In this document: piece by piece, positions 8,643 through 17,177 of the stretch | How positions within the stretch are numbered: the stretch's first letter is position 1 | How the letters are laid out: every line of letters begins with the position of its first letter | Source: Planctomycetota bacterium | Lineage (GTDB): Bacteria > Planctomycetota > Planctomycetia > Pirellulales > Pirellulaceae | Direction of reading: 5' to 3' | Assembly (NCBI GenBank): GCA_024277285.1 | Contig: JAJRVM010000141.1 | Span: 1 to 24,642 of the forward strand | Length of the DNA: 24,642 nt | The notes under the pieces: generated by a model | What the model was told of the DNA's origin: nothing | Seen by the model: only the letters and a program-made list of their open reading frames with translations | Databases searched by the model: none | Program-made: the position numbers and the translations under genes

Positions 8643-10173
8643 CTCACGTTGCGCGGAACCGGCACATTCACAGCCGCCTGACGTCCCCGGCGGCGGGCAA
8701 GACAGCTCGAAAGCCCGTTGGCGGACCCGTGGATTGATTGCGTTGGCCGTGATTGCGGTGGCGACGTCGGCCGTTACGCTGATCCCAGGCGCAAGTTCGT
8801 CGCGGAAGTCTGGTGACAGAGTCACGCACGTGATCGGCCGTCGCGATCTGGTCGTGACGATTACCGAGCAAGGGACTTTGGAGAGCTCGGACAATACGGA
8901 AATCAAATGTCGAGTTCGTGGGCAGAGTACGGTCATTTGGGTCGTGGAGGGTGGCACGGAGGTCCAGCCTGGAGACGAACTGGTCAAGTTGGATACGCTG
9001 ACGATTGAAGATGCCATTAGCGAACGCACGAAGGTGGCGCTCTTGACCCGGTCGGGTGCGGAGCGAGCCAGGGCGGATGTGGCGCGCGCGAAGTTGGCGA
9101 TTTCCGAGTACCTGGAAGGCCGGTACCGGGCGCAGCTGATGACGCTGAAGAAGGATTTGGCGATCGCCGAGTCGAATTTGCGCAGTGCTCAGAGCATGCT
9201 TGCGCATGCGCAAATGCTGGTGGAACGAGGCTATGAAAGCGGTCTAACGGTGGAAGAACGCGTCTTCCAAGTCACACAGGCTGAATTGAACGTGGAGGTC
9301 AAGAACACCGAAATCGAGGTGTTGCAGAAATACACGAAGAAGATGGAACTGGAATCGCTCAACGGCCAGTATGATGCGGCCCTGGCAAGGCTAGCAGCCG
9401 AGGAGGAGCGTGCGCGGATGGAGGCGGAACGCCGCGATCTTGCGATCGAAGAGCTCGAGGGATGTGTCATCAAGGCCGAAAGAAGTGGGTTGGTGATTTA
9501 CCCTTCCGCTGCAAAGTGGAAGAACGTGCCGGAAATCGAAGAAGGTGCCACCGTCCATAAGGACCAGGTCCTGCTGCTTATGCCTGACCTGGCCAAAATG
9601 CAAGTGAAAGTCGGCGTCCACGAATCGATCGTTCAACGCATCAAGCCGGGGTTCGCCGCCAAGGTCACCCTGCCAGGCAGGACGCTCGATGGCGTCGTCG
9701 ATTCGGTGGCGGCTGTGACGAGACCGGCCGGTTGGTGGACTGGTAATGTGGTGAAATACGATACGATCGTCAAACTTCCATCAGCACCTGGCCTGCGGCC
9801 TGGCATGAGCGCCGCAGTCGACGTCGTGCTAGCTCGCCACACGAACGCGTTGGTGATGCCGGTGAAAGCCGTTGTCCAAACACCGCAAGGCGATTTCTGT
9901 TGGGTCGAGACCGCTGACGGCCCTGCGCGACGCGCACTTGAGCTTGGTGACACAGATGATGAGTTTATTGTCGTCACCAAGGGAGTGAAAGAGGGTGAAG
10001 AAGTAGTGCTCGATCCGCTCGCCGTTCTGGAGGAGGCACAAAGAGAAGCATTGCGGCCGTTCGGCGCAACCCGACAACGCGCGCAGTCGTCATTTCCCAC
10101 GAAGTCGATGCGCGACAGGTCCGCCGAGGCGAATCAGCCCGCGAAGAAGCCGGAGATCGATCATGCCGACTGA
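8632..10173 (+). CDS. HlyD/MacA-type periplasmic adaptor, second of three
   Basis: A 513-residue paralogue of the neighbouring adaptors, overlapping the first by about 11 nt and the third by 11 nt. One membrane anchor lies at about 30-50 (RGLIALAVIAVATSAVTLIPG). The lipoyl half (ITEQGTLESSDNTEIKCRVRG) is close to adaptor 1, while the hairpin start (SGAERARADVARAKLAISEYLEGRYRAQL) is close to adaptor 3, so it looks mosaic. The second lipoyl half is CVIKAERSGLVIYPSAAKW, then the barrel (VGVHESIV, GNVVKYDTIVKLP) and the membrane-proximal domain (ALVMPVKAVVQT). The tail is basic and hydrophilic. It probably forms hexamers, possibly mixed with the other two. ATG 8629 is an alternative start one codon earlier. 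Confidence 0.88.
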   Translation: MTNDSRCAEPAHSQPPDVPGGGQDSSKARWRTRGLIALAVIAVATSAVTLIPGASSSRKSGDRVTHVIGRRDLVVTITEQGTLESSDNTEIKCRVRGQSTVIWVVEGGTEVQPGDELVKLDTLTIEDAISERTKVALLTRSGAERARADVARAKLAISEYLEGRYRAQLMTLKKDLAIAESNLRSAQSMLAHAQMLVERGYESGLTVEERVFQVTQAELNVEVKNTEIEVLQKYTKKMELESLNGQYDAALARLAAEEERARMEAERRDLAIEELEGCVIKAERSGLVIYPSAAKWKNVPEIEEGATVHKDQVLLLMPDLAKMQVKVGVHESIVQRIKPGFAAKVTLPGRTLDGVVDSVAAVTRPAGWWTGNVVKYDTIVKLPSAPGLRPGMSAAVDVVLARHTNALVMPVKAVVQTPQGDFCWVETADGPARRALELGDTDDEFIVVTKGVKEGEEVVLDPLAVLEEAQREALRPFGATRQRAQSSFPTKSMRDRSAEANQPAKKPEIDHAD

Positions 10174-11626
10174 CTTGCTTGCTGCAAGGCAACCTCACTT
10201 GCGCCCGATGCCGTCGCGGCAGCACGATAGAATTGCTCCGACGAGCTCCCGAAACCGAGGATGGATCTTCGCCGCGTCGGTTGGCACGGTCATCTTGATC
10301 GCCTCGGTGGTGGCGGTGATGTTCCGCGGTGCCAGGTCGTCGAGCGAACTAGGGCCCCGGCTGACGCATACGATAAAACGTGGCGATCTGGCCGTGACCG
10401 TGTTGGAAAATGGAATCCTTGAGAGTGCCGAAAACGTTGAAGTCAAATGCAAAGTGCGCGGCCAGAGCACGGTTATCTGGGTGATCGAGGGCGGTACGAT
10501 CGTGAAACCGGGTGATGTACTGGTCCGACTGGATACGTTGAGGATTGAAAACGCATTCAACGAGCGCTCGAAGTATGCATTTTGGTCACGATCTTCGGCC
10601 GAACGCGCTCGGGCGAACTTGGCGCGAGCGACACTTGCCATTTCGGAGTATTCAGATGGTCGGTACCGCGCCCAATTGCTGACGTTGGAAAAAGAACTTG
10701 CCGTTGCCGAATCGGACTTGCGAACTGCGCGAAGCATGGTCAGCCACGCCAAGATGCTGGCTGACCGTGGATATGTTAGTGACTTAGAAGTGGAGCAGCG
10801 CGCCTTTGCGGTCCGGCAAGCCGAATTGAATGTGGAATTGAAGGAGACGGAGATTGAGGTGTTGAAGGACTTCACGAAAGAAATCCGGGTGCAAACACTC
10901 AAAGGTAATTTCGATGCTGCCAAAGCGAATCTCGCCGCTGCCGAGGAACGCGCGAAAATGGATGCGGCGCGCCGGGATCTCGCGGCGGCGGAATTGAAAC
11001 GCTGCGTCATCAAAGCGGAGCAGGGCGGGCTGGTGATTCACCCGTCATCCGCCAAATGGTTGGTCGGGCCCGAGATCGAAGAAGGATCGACCGTGCACAA
11101 AGACCAGGTGCTGATGCTGATGCCCGATCTTTCCAGAATGCAAGTGAAAATGGGAGTGCGTGAATCGGTTGTCGAACACGTCAAGCCTGGCCAGATCGCT
11201 CGAGTTACACTGCCCGACATGACCCTTGAAGGCGAAGTCGCTTCCGTCGCGGTCGTCACTCTGCCTGCAAGCTGGTGGACTGGCAACGTGGTGAAGTATG
11301 ACACGATCATCGAGCTTCCTTCGGGTGCAGGCCTTCACCCAGGTATGAGTGCCGAAGTAGAAATCGTGCTGGCTCGGCACGAGAACGTGTTGATGATACC
11401 AGTGGCCGCCGTGGTTGATCGTGAGTCGGGCGAATGCGGTTGTTGGGTCCGAACGACGGATGGACTAAAACGGCGCACGATCAAACTTGGCGATACGAAC
11501 GGCTCGTTTTCCGTCGTCCAAGCTGGTCTGCAAGAAGGCGACCAGGTCATCCTGAACCCGTCTGCCGTTGGTGCGGAATCCAAAACGATTAAAGCCGGTC
11601 CAATGGTGGGAAAGAAAAAGGAGTAA
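10163..11626 (+). CDS. HlyD/MacA-type periplasmic adaptor, third of three
   Basis: A 487-residue adaptor, the shortest of the three because it lacks the long basic tail. Its start ATG 10163 overlaps the end of adaptor 2 by 11 nt and is preceded by GGAGATCGATC. The membrane anchor spans about 30-53 (WIFAASVGTVILIASVVAVMF). Domains follow the same order: first lipoyl half with KCKVRGQSTVIWVIEGG, coiled-coil hairpin (about 125-275), second lipoyl half CVIKAEQGGLVIHPSSAKW, barrel (GNVVKYDTIIELP) and membrane-proximal domain (VLMIPVAAVV). It is followed by a 284-nt gap and then the permease it presumably serves. Confidence 0.88.
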   Translation: MPTDLLAARQPHLRPMPSRQHDRIAPTSSRNRGWIFAASVGTVILIASVVAVMFRGARSSSELGPRLTHTIKRGDLAVTVLENGILESAENVEVKCKVRGQSTVIWVIEGGTIVKPGDVLVRLDTLRIENAFNERSKYAFWSRSSAERARANLARATLAISEYSDGRYRAQLLTLEKELAVAESDLRTARSMVSHAKMLADRGYVSDLEVEQRAFAVRQAELNVELKETEIEVLKDFTKEIRVQTLKGNFDAAKANLAAAEERAKMDAARRDLAAAELKRCVIKAEQGGLVIHPSSAKWLVGPEIEEGSTVHKDQVLMLMPDLSRMQVKMGVRESVVEHVKPGQIARVTLPDMTLEGEVASVAVVTLPASWWTGNVVKYDTIIELPSGAGLHPGMSAEVEIVLARHENVLMIPVAAVVDRESGECGCWVRTTDGLKRRTIKLGDTNGSFSVVQAGLQEGDQVILNPSAVGAESKTIKAGPMVGKKKE

Positions 11627-11652
11627 CCGTTTACGAGAATTCAAACTTCACA

Positions 11653-11858
11653 AAGAAAACGAACCGCAGAATATCGAACAAGGAACCGCAGAAGGCCGAA
11701 GGAAACAAGCCAAAACCGACCTGGATGTGAGCTACAACATGGAAGCTGTGACATTGCGTTGTCCCGTCAACGGCAATTTGTCCCATTACCATCACAACTG
11801 GCCGCTCTTCCTTTTGCATTCCTTGCTCGATATTCGATATTCCGAAGTTTTCTTCTCG
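11653..11858. repeat. Imperfect long inverted repeat in the adaptor-permease gap
   Basis: The left arm (about 11653-11700) contains gaatatcgaacaaggaa and gcagaaggccg. The reverse complement of the right arm (about 11801-11858) contains gaatatcgagcaaggaa after one extra atcgaat unit, followed by gcaaaaggaagagcggc. The arms pair over about 45 nt with gaps and flank about 100 nt of unique sequence. It occupies the place where an ABC ATPase gene would normally sit. It resembles a small non-autonomous palindromic element, but no terminal duplication is clear. Confidence 0.55.
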
Positions 11859-11910
11859 CTGTGTCAAGATCACGTGAACGGCTACAAACTAACTTATAGG
11901 CGACGTACCG

Positions 11911-13227
11911 GTGAGTAGTTCCTTTTTACAAACGGTTCAACTTGGCTTGAAAAGCTTGCTTCTGCAAAAGATGCGGGCCGGGTTGGCGGCGTTGGGGATC
12001 TTCATTGGCACGACGACCGTTATCTGGTTGGTTGCGATGGGCGAGGGGGTCAATTACCTGGCGCAGCAGCAGATCAAGGAACTAGGCGCGACGAACATTA
12101 TTATTCGAGCCAAGCAGGTGAACTCATCGAGCGATGCGCAGGATGCGAACAGTCGCGTCACGACCTATGGACTGCTGCGCGCGGATTATCGACGCATCGT
12201 CGAGAATATTCCGAGCATTCAGCGCGCGGTGCCAATGCGCGAAGTCCGATTCGAACTGCGGTATGGGAATCGGACGGCCGATGCGGTGCTGGTGGGGTGT
12301 GTTGAAGACTACCTTGAACTGAATCGGTTGAGTATCAGTCGCGGACGTTGGCTCTCATTACGCGATCGTGGCAAAAAAGTGGTCGTGTTGGCCGACAACA
12401 CGGCGAAACGACTGTTTCCCTTTGAAAACCCGATTGGCAAGACGATCTGGGTGGGGAGCGAGTTCTATGTTGTGATCGGGCAAACCAAGTCGCGCACCGC
12501 TTCGGCGGCGATCGGCGGCAGCCTCGATTCCAGGGACTACAATTTGGATGCGTATATTCCACTAAAGACGCTGCGGCATCGAGTTGGTGACCTCGTGATG
12601 AAACGCGTGGGAGGCGAGTTTCAGGGTGAGCAAGTCGAACTGAGTCAAATCACGGTAAGTGTGGATTCCGTGGAGGATGTTGACGAAACAGCGGCGATCA
12701 TCACTACCTTGCTGAAGAAGTATCACGAGAAGGAAGACTATGCGGTCGTGGTCCCGAAAGAACTGCTGCGCCAAGCCGAGCGAACGCGCGCGATGTTCAA
12801 TGTGCTGTTGGTCGTGATTGCCGGTATCTCCTTGCTGGTGGGTGGGATTGGCATCATGAACATTATGCTCGCGACGGTGACCGAGCGGACTCGCGAGATC
12901 GGCATTCGTCGTGCACTCGGCGCGACACGGCAGCATATCATTCAGCAGTTTCTTATCGAGACGGTCGTCTTAACCGGCATCGGTGGTCTGTTGGGCGTCC
13001 TCTTTGGCCTGTTATGTGGCCCGATCTTTCGCGGCGCGCGCAGCGTGCTGACAGTGCTTTCACCGGACCTGCTGCCGGAAATCGTCTACACGCTTGAGCC
13101 ACGAATTGCACCCTGGTCGGTCGTGTTATCGCTGTTCATTGCGATTGGCGTTGGACTGGTTTTCGGAGTCTACCCGGCGCGCCAGGCTGCGTATATGGAC
13201 CCGATCGAAGCACTGCGTCACGAATAA
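11911..13227 (+). CDS. MacB/FtsX-type ABC transporter permease
   Basis: A 438-residue inner-membrane permease. The start is GTG 11911, with AGG at 11898-11900. Topology is that of MacB without its ATPase domain: transmembrane helix 1 at about 24-43, a large periplasmic domain at about 45-290 (MacB_PCD-like; QQIKELGATNIII, NPIGKTIWVGSEFYVVIG), helix 2 at about 295-320, then helices 3 and 4 at about 350-373 and 401-423. ERTREIGIRRALGATRQHI at 325-343 is the conserved cytoplasmic loop that contacts the ATPase, and YPARQAAYMDPIEALRHE is the typical FtsX C-terminus. These features require a separate ATPase, which this window does not encode. It likely transports a substrate from the periplasm outward with the upstream adaptors and duct. 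Confidence 0.9.
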   Translation: MSSSFLQTVQLGLKSLLLQKMRAGLAALGIFIGTTTVIWLVAMGEGVNYLAQQQIKELGATNIIIRAKQVNSSSDAQDANSRVTTYGLLRADYRRIVENIPSIQRAVPMREVRFELRYGNRTADAVLVGCVEDYLELNRLSISRGRWLSLRDRGKKVVVLADNTAKRLFPFENPIGKTIWVGSEFYVVIGQTKSRTASAAIGGSLDSRDYNLDAYIPLKTLRHRVGDLVMKRVGGEFQGEQVELSQITVSVDSVEDVDETAAIITTLLKKYHEKEDYAVVVPKELLRQAERTRAMFNVLLVVIAGISLLVGGIGIMNIMLATVTERTREIGIRRALGATRQHIIQQFLIETVVLTGIGGLLGVLFGLLCGPIFRGARSVLTVLSPDLLPEIVYTLEPRIAPWSVVLSLFIAIGVGLVFGVYPARQAAYMDPIEALRHE

Positions 13228-13246
13228 TCGTCGGTAGAACGAGCCG

Positions 13247-13286
13247 TCATGCTGGCGAAGCGACCCCTTCATGCTGGCGAAGCGAC
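13247..13286 (+). repeat. 18-bp direct repeat after the permease gene
   Basis: tcatgctggcgaagcgac occurs at 13247-13264 and again at 13269-13286, a period of 22 nt. It lies 20 nt after the permease stop, between convergent genes. Function unknown. Confidence 0.85.
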
Positions 13287-13315
13287 ATGGTTCCATGTGA
13301 GTGATCGCGCCGCGA

Positions 13316-13777
13316 TTATTCGACCGGATTAGCTTGGGTGGGCGTGTGACGCGCACGTTGCTTCGCGCGTCGAGCAGCCAGGATGTTGAGCGACCAGCTT
13401 CCGAAGAACCCGATTGACAGGCCGTATGCCATGCCGACAAAAACAAAACGCTTGTAACGCTCTGCATGGTCGTCGTGAAACTTGGGGGGCCCATCGAAGG
13501 TGATTCTGCTGACGTTCAAGGAGCGAATCGTGAGGGCCGCCAATCCGCTGATGCTGACGGCGGTAAAGACGACCAATGCCAGTGGAACGAAAGAGATGCG
13601 CCCACGTGTTTCAGGGATGATGAAGCCGATGGTCCAGGCCACGATCACTCCGATGGTCGCGTTGGTTAACGTCCGAGTTGCCAACGCAATTCCGGCTTGT
13701 CCCACAAACGCGGCCGTAACGGCCGCGACCGTCGTTACAACTAAAAGCGTTCTCATGGAGTAAGTTGCGGTAGGCAT
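13316..13777 (-). CDS. Small hypothetical membrane protein, four helices
   Basis: A 153-residue protein I do not recognise. Four hydrophobic segments are visible: about 9-31 (RTLLVVTTVAAVTAAFVG), 38-55 (NATIGVIVAWTIGFIIP), 61-84 (FVPLALVVFTAVSISGLAALTI) and 111-132 (FVFVGMAYGLSIGFFGSWSLNIL). A hydrophilic loop (FDGPPKFHDDHAERYKR) lies between helices 3 and 4, and the tail is basic. No start has a clear ribosome binding site; ATG 13756 would remove seven residues. It faces the permease gene convergently, so it is probably not part of that operon. Hydrophobic periodicity and clean length support it being real. Confidence 0.55.
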   Translation of the reverse strand: MPTATYSMRTLLVVTTVAAVTAAFVGQAGIALATRTLTNATIGVIVAWTIGFIIPETRGRISFVPLALVVFTAVSISGLAALTIRSLNVSRITFDGPPKFHDDHAERYKRFVFVGMAYGLSIGFFGSWSLNILAARRAKQRARHTPTQANPVE

Positions 13778-13921
13778 GATCGTGCTATTGCTGATGGTCC
13801 ATTGGAATGCAACAAGAGGTCGGCGGTTCCGTACCTACCACACAGCTCTTCACGCCTTCACAGCCGAAAACGGCCTCTCCGCCGCCTCTCCGGTAGTCGG
13901 CGTGCGGGGCCGGAGGCAAAA

Positions 13922-14230
13922 AAACGCGTAGCCGTTCACGGTGCTTCGTTTCAACACAGCGGCTCACGGTAAAAGCAGCGAATTCGGACCGGCAGGGCCG
14001 GTACAGCCTTCGCCGGTGCCGTAAGGCACCGGTGTCGTTATCAAGAGAATCGTTAGCCCCCGGTAGGGGCGGCACAGGAAGGACGAGGGCTGGCGTCTGT
14101 ATCGCCCCTGCCGGGGCTTTACGGATATTGTTTGCCGAGGACCGGGGCCTGACGACCCCGGCAAGGACGATGTTGGCCCTCCGGGCCTTAAAAAACGAAG
14201 CTCACGGCTAAAGGCCGTGAACGGTTACAA
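13922..14230. repeat. Cluster of short hairpins between convergent and same-strand genes
   Basis: At least seven perfect or near-perfect stems lie in about 300 nt: accggc/gccggt at 13988-14002, ccggtgcc/ggcaccgg at 14013-14032, gcccc/ggggc at 14056-14070 and again at 14104-14117, ccgggg/ccccgg at 14142-14161, ggccc/gggcc at 14175-14187 and tcacggc/gccgtga at 14202-14220. The block is bracketed by agccgttcacgg near 13930 and its near reverse complement near 14216. None is followed by a T-run. It resembles stacked REP-type palindromes. Confidence 0.8.
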
Positions 14231-14256
14231 AAACGCCGGGCTTCAACTGCAATCGC

Positions 14257-16464
14257 CTAGTGGTTCAAGCGCCGCGGGCCGACCTTGGAGATGTCGATTG
14301 GCTTGAAGCCAAGTGTAAGGGCTGACGAACCGGGACGCAAACGGAAATCGTCTTTGGCCGGGTTCACGAATTGTGGATCCGCGTCAAGGCTGTGTTGCTC
14401 GATGCCAAAATGACGTTGCGTGTCGATATGTTGCTGGCCCCAGCCCGCTTCGGCCGTGTTGAAATAGAGATTGTAGTCGGCATCGCAAGTGCGCAGCAGA
14501 GCGGGTTTCAGGTCTCTTTTGGAAGACGTTCTCGGCTTCGCTCGTTCAAATAGTAAAGCCTGCGCAGCGACACGCGAGACGATGATATTATTCCGCACGA
14601 TCGACCCATCCACCGCTCCGCCCGACAGTACCAGGTAACCCCGCTGGTGCACGCAAGGTAAGTTGTCGGGCGTCTTGGCGCGAATGTTGTAGAAGATGTT
14701 GTTGCGGATCGTATTGCTGCCCTTGAAAATAATGCCCTCGCCGCAAACGCGTGTGACAACATTATTCTCGATCGTCGTTTCGTTCTGATCGTCGTCGCAG
14801 CGGATGTTGGCATTGATGTTCTGCGCCGGGATATCATGGATGAAGTTGTTGACCACTTGATTGCCACCGCCGGTTCCAGAGACGTAGATCGCGTTTCCAT
14901 CGCCCATGGTTTCCATGCAATGGTGAAGGTCGTTGTGCGCGATAACGTTTTCCCGTCCGTGCATGAGTGGCTCGCGAGTGGCCCACGTACGAGGGCGATC
15001 GCCCAACACCCGGTCAACCTCGTCCCAACGGACCGTTTGGCTACATTCGCCCTTTCCTTTGCGGTCGAGGCTGGTTCGGCCGGTTGCCAGAATCGCCGTG
15101 TATGGCGTGTTGTGCACGTGGTTATGCTCGATGCGATTGTGACCGCTCTGCCAGGCCCAAATGCCGGCCGAGTGCCAGAGTATTTGTCCCACATGGTGCA
15201 CGTGGCAGTCAGTAATGGTGTTATTACGGTTGACGTCCTTCGTGCCCAGTCCGTAGCCGGCTAGTAGGACGCCAGCGCCTCCGAGACGTGCTAACTCGCA
15301 TCGTCGAATTGTGATCTGTTGGCAGTGGAGATCGAGGCGCACGCCGGTCGATCCGCTGTTCATGAACCGGCAGCTTTCCACGCGACACGACTCGGCGCCG
15401 CGGAAACGGAGCATTGCGGTGGGACGATCGAACATCTCCCAGTCATGTTGCAGGCCCCAACCGGTCTTGTTGATTTCCCACGGCCAGCGATCGGCGCGCG
15501 TAAAGGTCAGGCCACGAAACACCAAACCTCGCACCGGGGTGTCGGACGGGCCGTCGTAGTCGATTCGTCCGGCGACGCGAATCAACTCGGTCAATCGCGG
15601 CGCCTCAATGTTACTTCCCGGTCGCTTGCCGTCCTTAGGCCAGAAGTAGAGTTTGCGGTGCTCGGTATCGAGAACCCATTCGCCTGGTTCATCGAGCACT
15701 TCGAGGACGTTCTCGATCCAGAGAGTGCCGTTTGGAAAGCGGGCAAATTTAGGTGGATTCAAAGGATAGGTGGCCGGCACCGCCGTGCGTACCAGACCCG
15801 TATCGCGGTTGACTTCCGTCATCGGTAAGATGTTCATCACCCATGGATAGACCGGCACGACAACCATCTCGGCCTGGCGGAAATCCAAAATGCTCTCAAC
15901 CGCCTTCTCCGGCAAATAGAGATGCTGTCGGTCAATGGCATGCCCACCGGCAGGCGGTTTCTTGAGCTGTTGATAGCCTTGCGAACGGGCGCGCGGCAGC
16001 ATCGTTTCGCCGTCGAAGAGCGTGCGAAACGCAGGCCAATCGTGCGGCACGTTGGTGACCCACACATGGCCGCGCGCCTTGACGGGCAGGCGAGCCAGAT
16101 CGGTCGGTGCACGTTGCCACTGGCCTGGTAGCGGTGCGGCGCCGCTGAGAATCGGTCGCTGGCCTGGCGCAGCGAGAATCTCGGTCGTCGCGTTACCGGT
16201 GGCGCTGTCCCGCAGATCGAACACAACGGTCTTTGCCAGGCGATGTGTGCCACCGCTCAGCACGATCTGCAGACGCAGTTGTGGTTCGGCCATCCGTGCT
16301 TCACGACCCGCGTCACGTGCGCGCTCGAGCGTCGCGAACGGCTTTGTCTGCGTACCCGGATTGGTGTCATTGCCGTTGGTGGCCACGTAGAAAGTGGCGG
16401 CGAATGCGGTCGGCGTGACAAGGAAGAGGGCCGCAGCGCAAAGAACAACCGTGCTCCATTTCAT
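14257..16464 (-). CDS. Secreted right-handed parallel beta-helix protein
   Basis: A 735-residue exported protein. AAGGAG (plus-strand 16473-16478) lies 8 nt before the ATG at 16464. Residues 1-22 form a signal peptide ending TAFA. ATFYVATNGNDTNPGTQTKPFATLERAR is the usual N-terminal cap of pectate-lyase-like beta-helix proteins. From about 300 to 660 the sequence repeats N-x-I-x-x-N/C-x-I/V-H units (NNTITDCHVHHVG, HNRIEHNHVHNTPYTAI, ENVIAHNDLHH, NQVVNNFIHDI), that is, stacked coils with asparagine ladders. Such proteins bind or cleave polysaccharides, but I cannot point to a catalytic set. It is the last of three - strand secreted-protein genes, 221 nt after the small secreted protein gene. 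Confidence 0.85.
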   Translation of the reverse strand: MKWSTVVLCAAALFLVTPTAFAATFYVATNGNDTNPGTQTKPFATLERARDAGREARMAEPQLRLQIVLSGGTHRLAKTVVFDLRDSATGNATTEILAAPGQRPILSGAAPLPGQWQRAPTDLARLPVKARGHVWVTNVPHDWPAFRTLFDGETMLPRARSQGYQQLKKPPAGGHAIDRQHLYLPEKAVESILDFRQAEMVVVPVYPWVMNILPMTEVNRDTGLVRTAVPATYPLNPPKFARFPNGTLWIENVLEVLDEPGEWVLDTEHRKLYFWPKDGKRPGSNIEAPRLTELIRVAGRIDYDGPSDTPVRGLVFRGLTFTRADRWPWEINKTGWGLQHDWEMFDRPTAMLRFRGAESCRVESCRFMNSGSTGVRLDLHCQQITIRRCELARLGGAGVLLAGYGLGTKDVNRNNTITDCHVHHVGQILWHSAGIWAWQSGHNRIEHNHVHNTPYTAILATGRTSLDRKGKGECSQTVRWDEVDRVLGDRPRTWATREPLMHGRENVIAHNDLHHCMETMGDGNAIYVSGTGGGNQVVNNFIHDIPAQNINANIRCDDDQNETTIENNVVTRVCGEGIIFKGSNTIRNNIFYNIRAKTPDNLPCVHQRGYLVLSGGAVDGSIVRNNIIVSRVAAQALLFERAKPRTSSKRDLKPALLRTCDADYNLYFNTAEAGWGQQHIDTQRHFGIEQHSLDADPQFVNPAKDDFRLRPGSSALTLGFKPIDISKVGPRRLNH

Positions 16465-16685
16465 CTTCGCATCTCCTTAGTTGAGGCGGCGAATGGCGCA
16501 AAGCGACACCATCGGTCAGCGAGCTCGTTCTCAATATACCAACTCGTAGACCCGACGGTTGGTGCGTCGCGTGAAATCGATCAGAAGTGAGTAGGGTGTG
16601 TCATCGGCCTTGAACAATCCGCGGCGATGTGATCGTTATTCTGGCCTGTCAGATGATTGAAGGTGGCATCTGTCAGGTTGGTGAA

Positions 16686-17177
16686 TCACTTGGCCTTACG
16701 TTTGATGTCACCGTTCATAGTGTATTCGGTACCATCCTTCAGTTTGCCTTTGGATTGCCACGTGATATGGTCTTGGTCCACCTTCTTGAGTGTTATCGTT
16801 CCCTTGAAGCTCTGGCCGTCCTGCCAAACACCGCTGTGCGTTCCTGAAAACCCTTCGCCGTTGACGTCTTTCGATTCGATTGACCACGAGTTGCCGCCCG
16901 ATCCAAACCCGAGGATGACGTATGTTTTGGTGTCGGCGCGCCAACCACTGAGTTCGACCGAGATCGTTCCATCGGACCCTTTGAATCTGCCGATCAGCGC
17001 ATCTCCCTTGGCGGCTTTTCTGTAGGTGACCGTGCCGTCCGCATCAAGTGGCGAGATCTTCCACGTCCACTCGCCTTGGAGGTATTTCCACCAGGCTTTG
17101 TGTGAATCCTCGGCCCGTGCGAGCGAAGGCAGGGAGAGGACGATCAAGCTGACCAATGCAATTGTGATGCGTTTCAT
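16686..17177 (-). CDS. Small secreted beta-rich protein (DUF1579/lipocalin-like)
   Basis: A 163-residue protein with a clear signal peptide (MKRITIALVSLIVLSLPSLARA, cleaved before ED). The mature part has WWKYLQGEWTWKISPLDADGTVTY followed by alternating short strands and G/D turns, ending EYTMNGDIKRKAK. The opening WKYLQGEW and strand pattern recall the L-x-G-x-W start of DUF1579 or lipocalin-like barrels, but I would not assign a ligand. The start ATG 17177 has GGAG about 9 nt upstream. Same strand as the beta-helix gene downstream and the DUF4838 gene upstream, though with wide gaps. Confidence 0.65.
   Translation of the reverse strand: MKRITIALVSLIVLSLPSLARAEDSHKAWWKYLQGEWTWKISPLDADGTVTYRKAAKGDALIGRFKGSDGTISVELSGWRADTKTYVILGFGSGGNSWSIESKDVNGEGFSGTHSGVWQDGQSFKGTITLKKVDQDHITWQSKGKLKDGTEYTMNGDIKRKAK

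Noticed and set aside
13922..14230. CRISPR array
   Set aside because: The hairpins differ in sequence and are not spaced as direct repeats with unique spacers.
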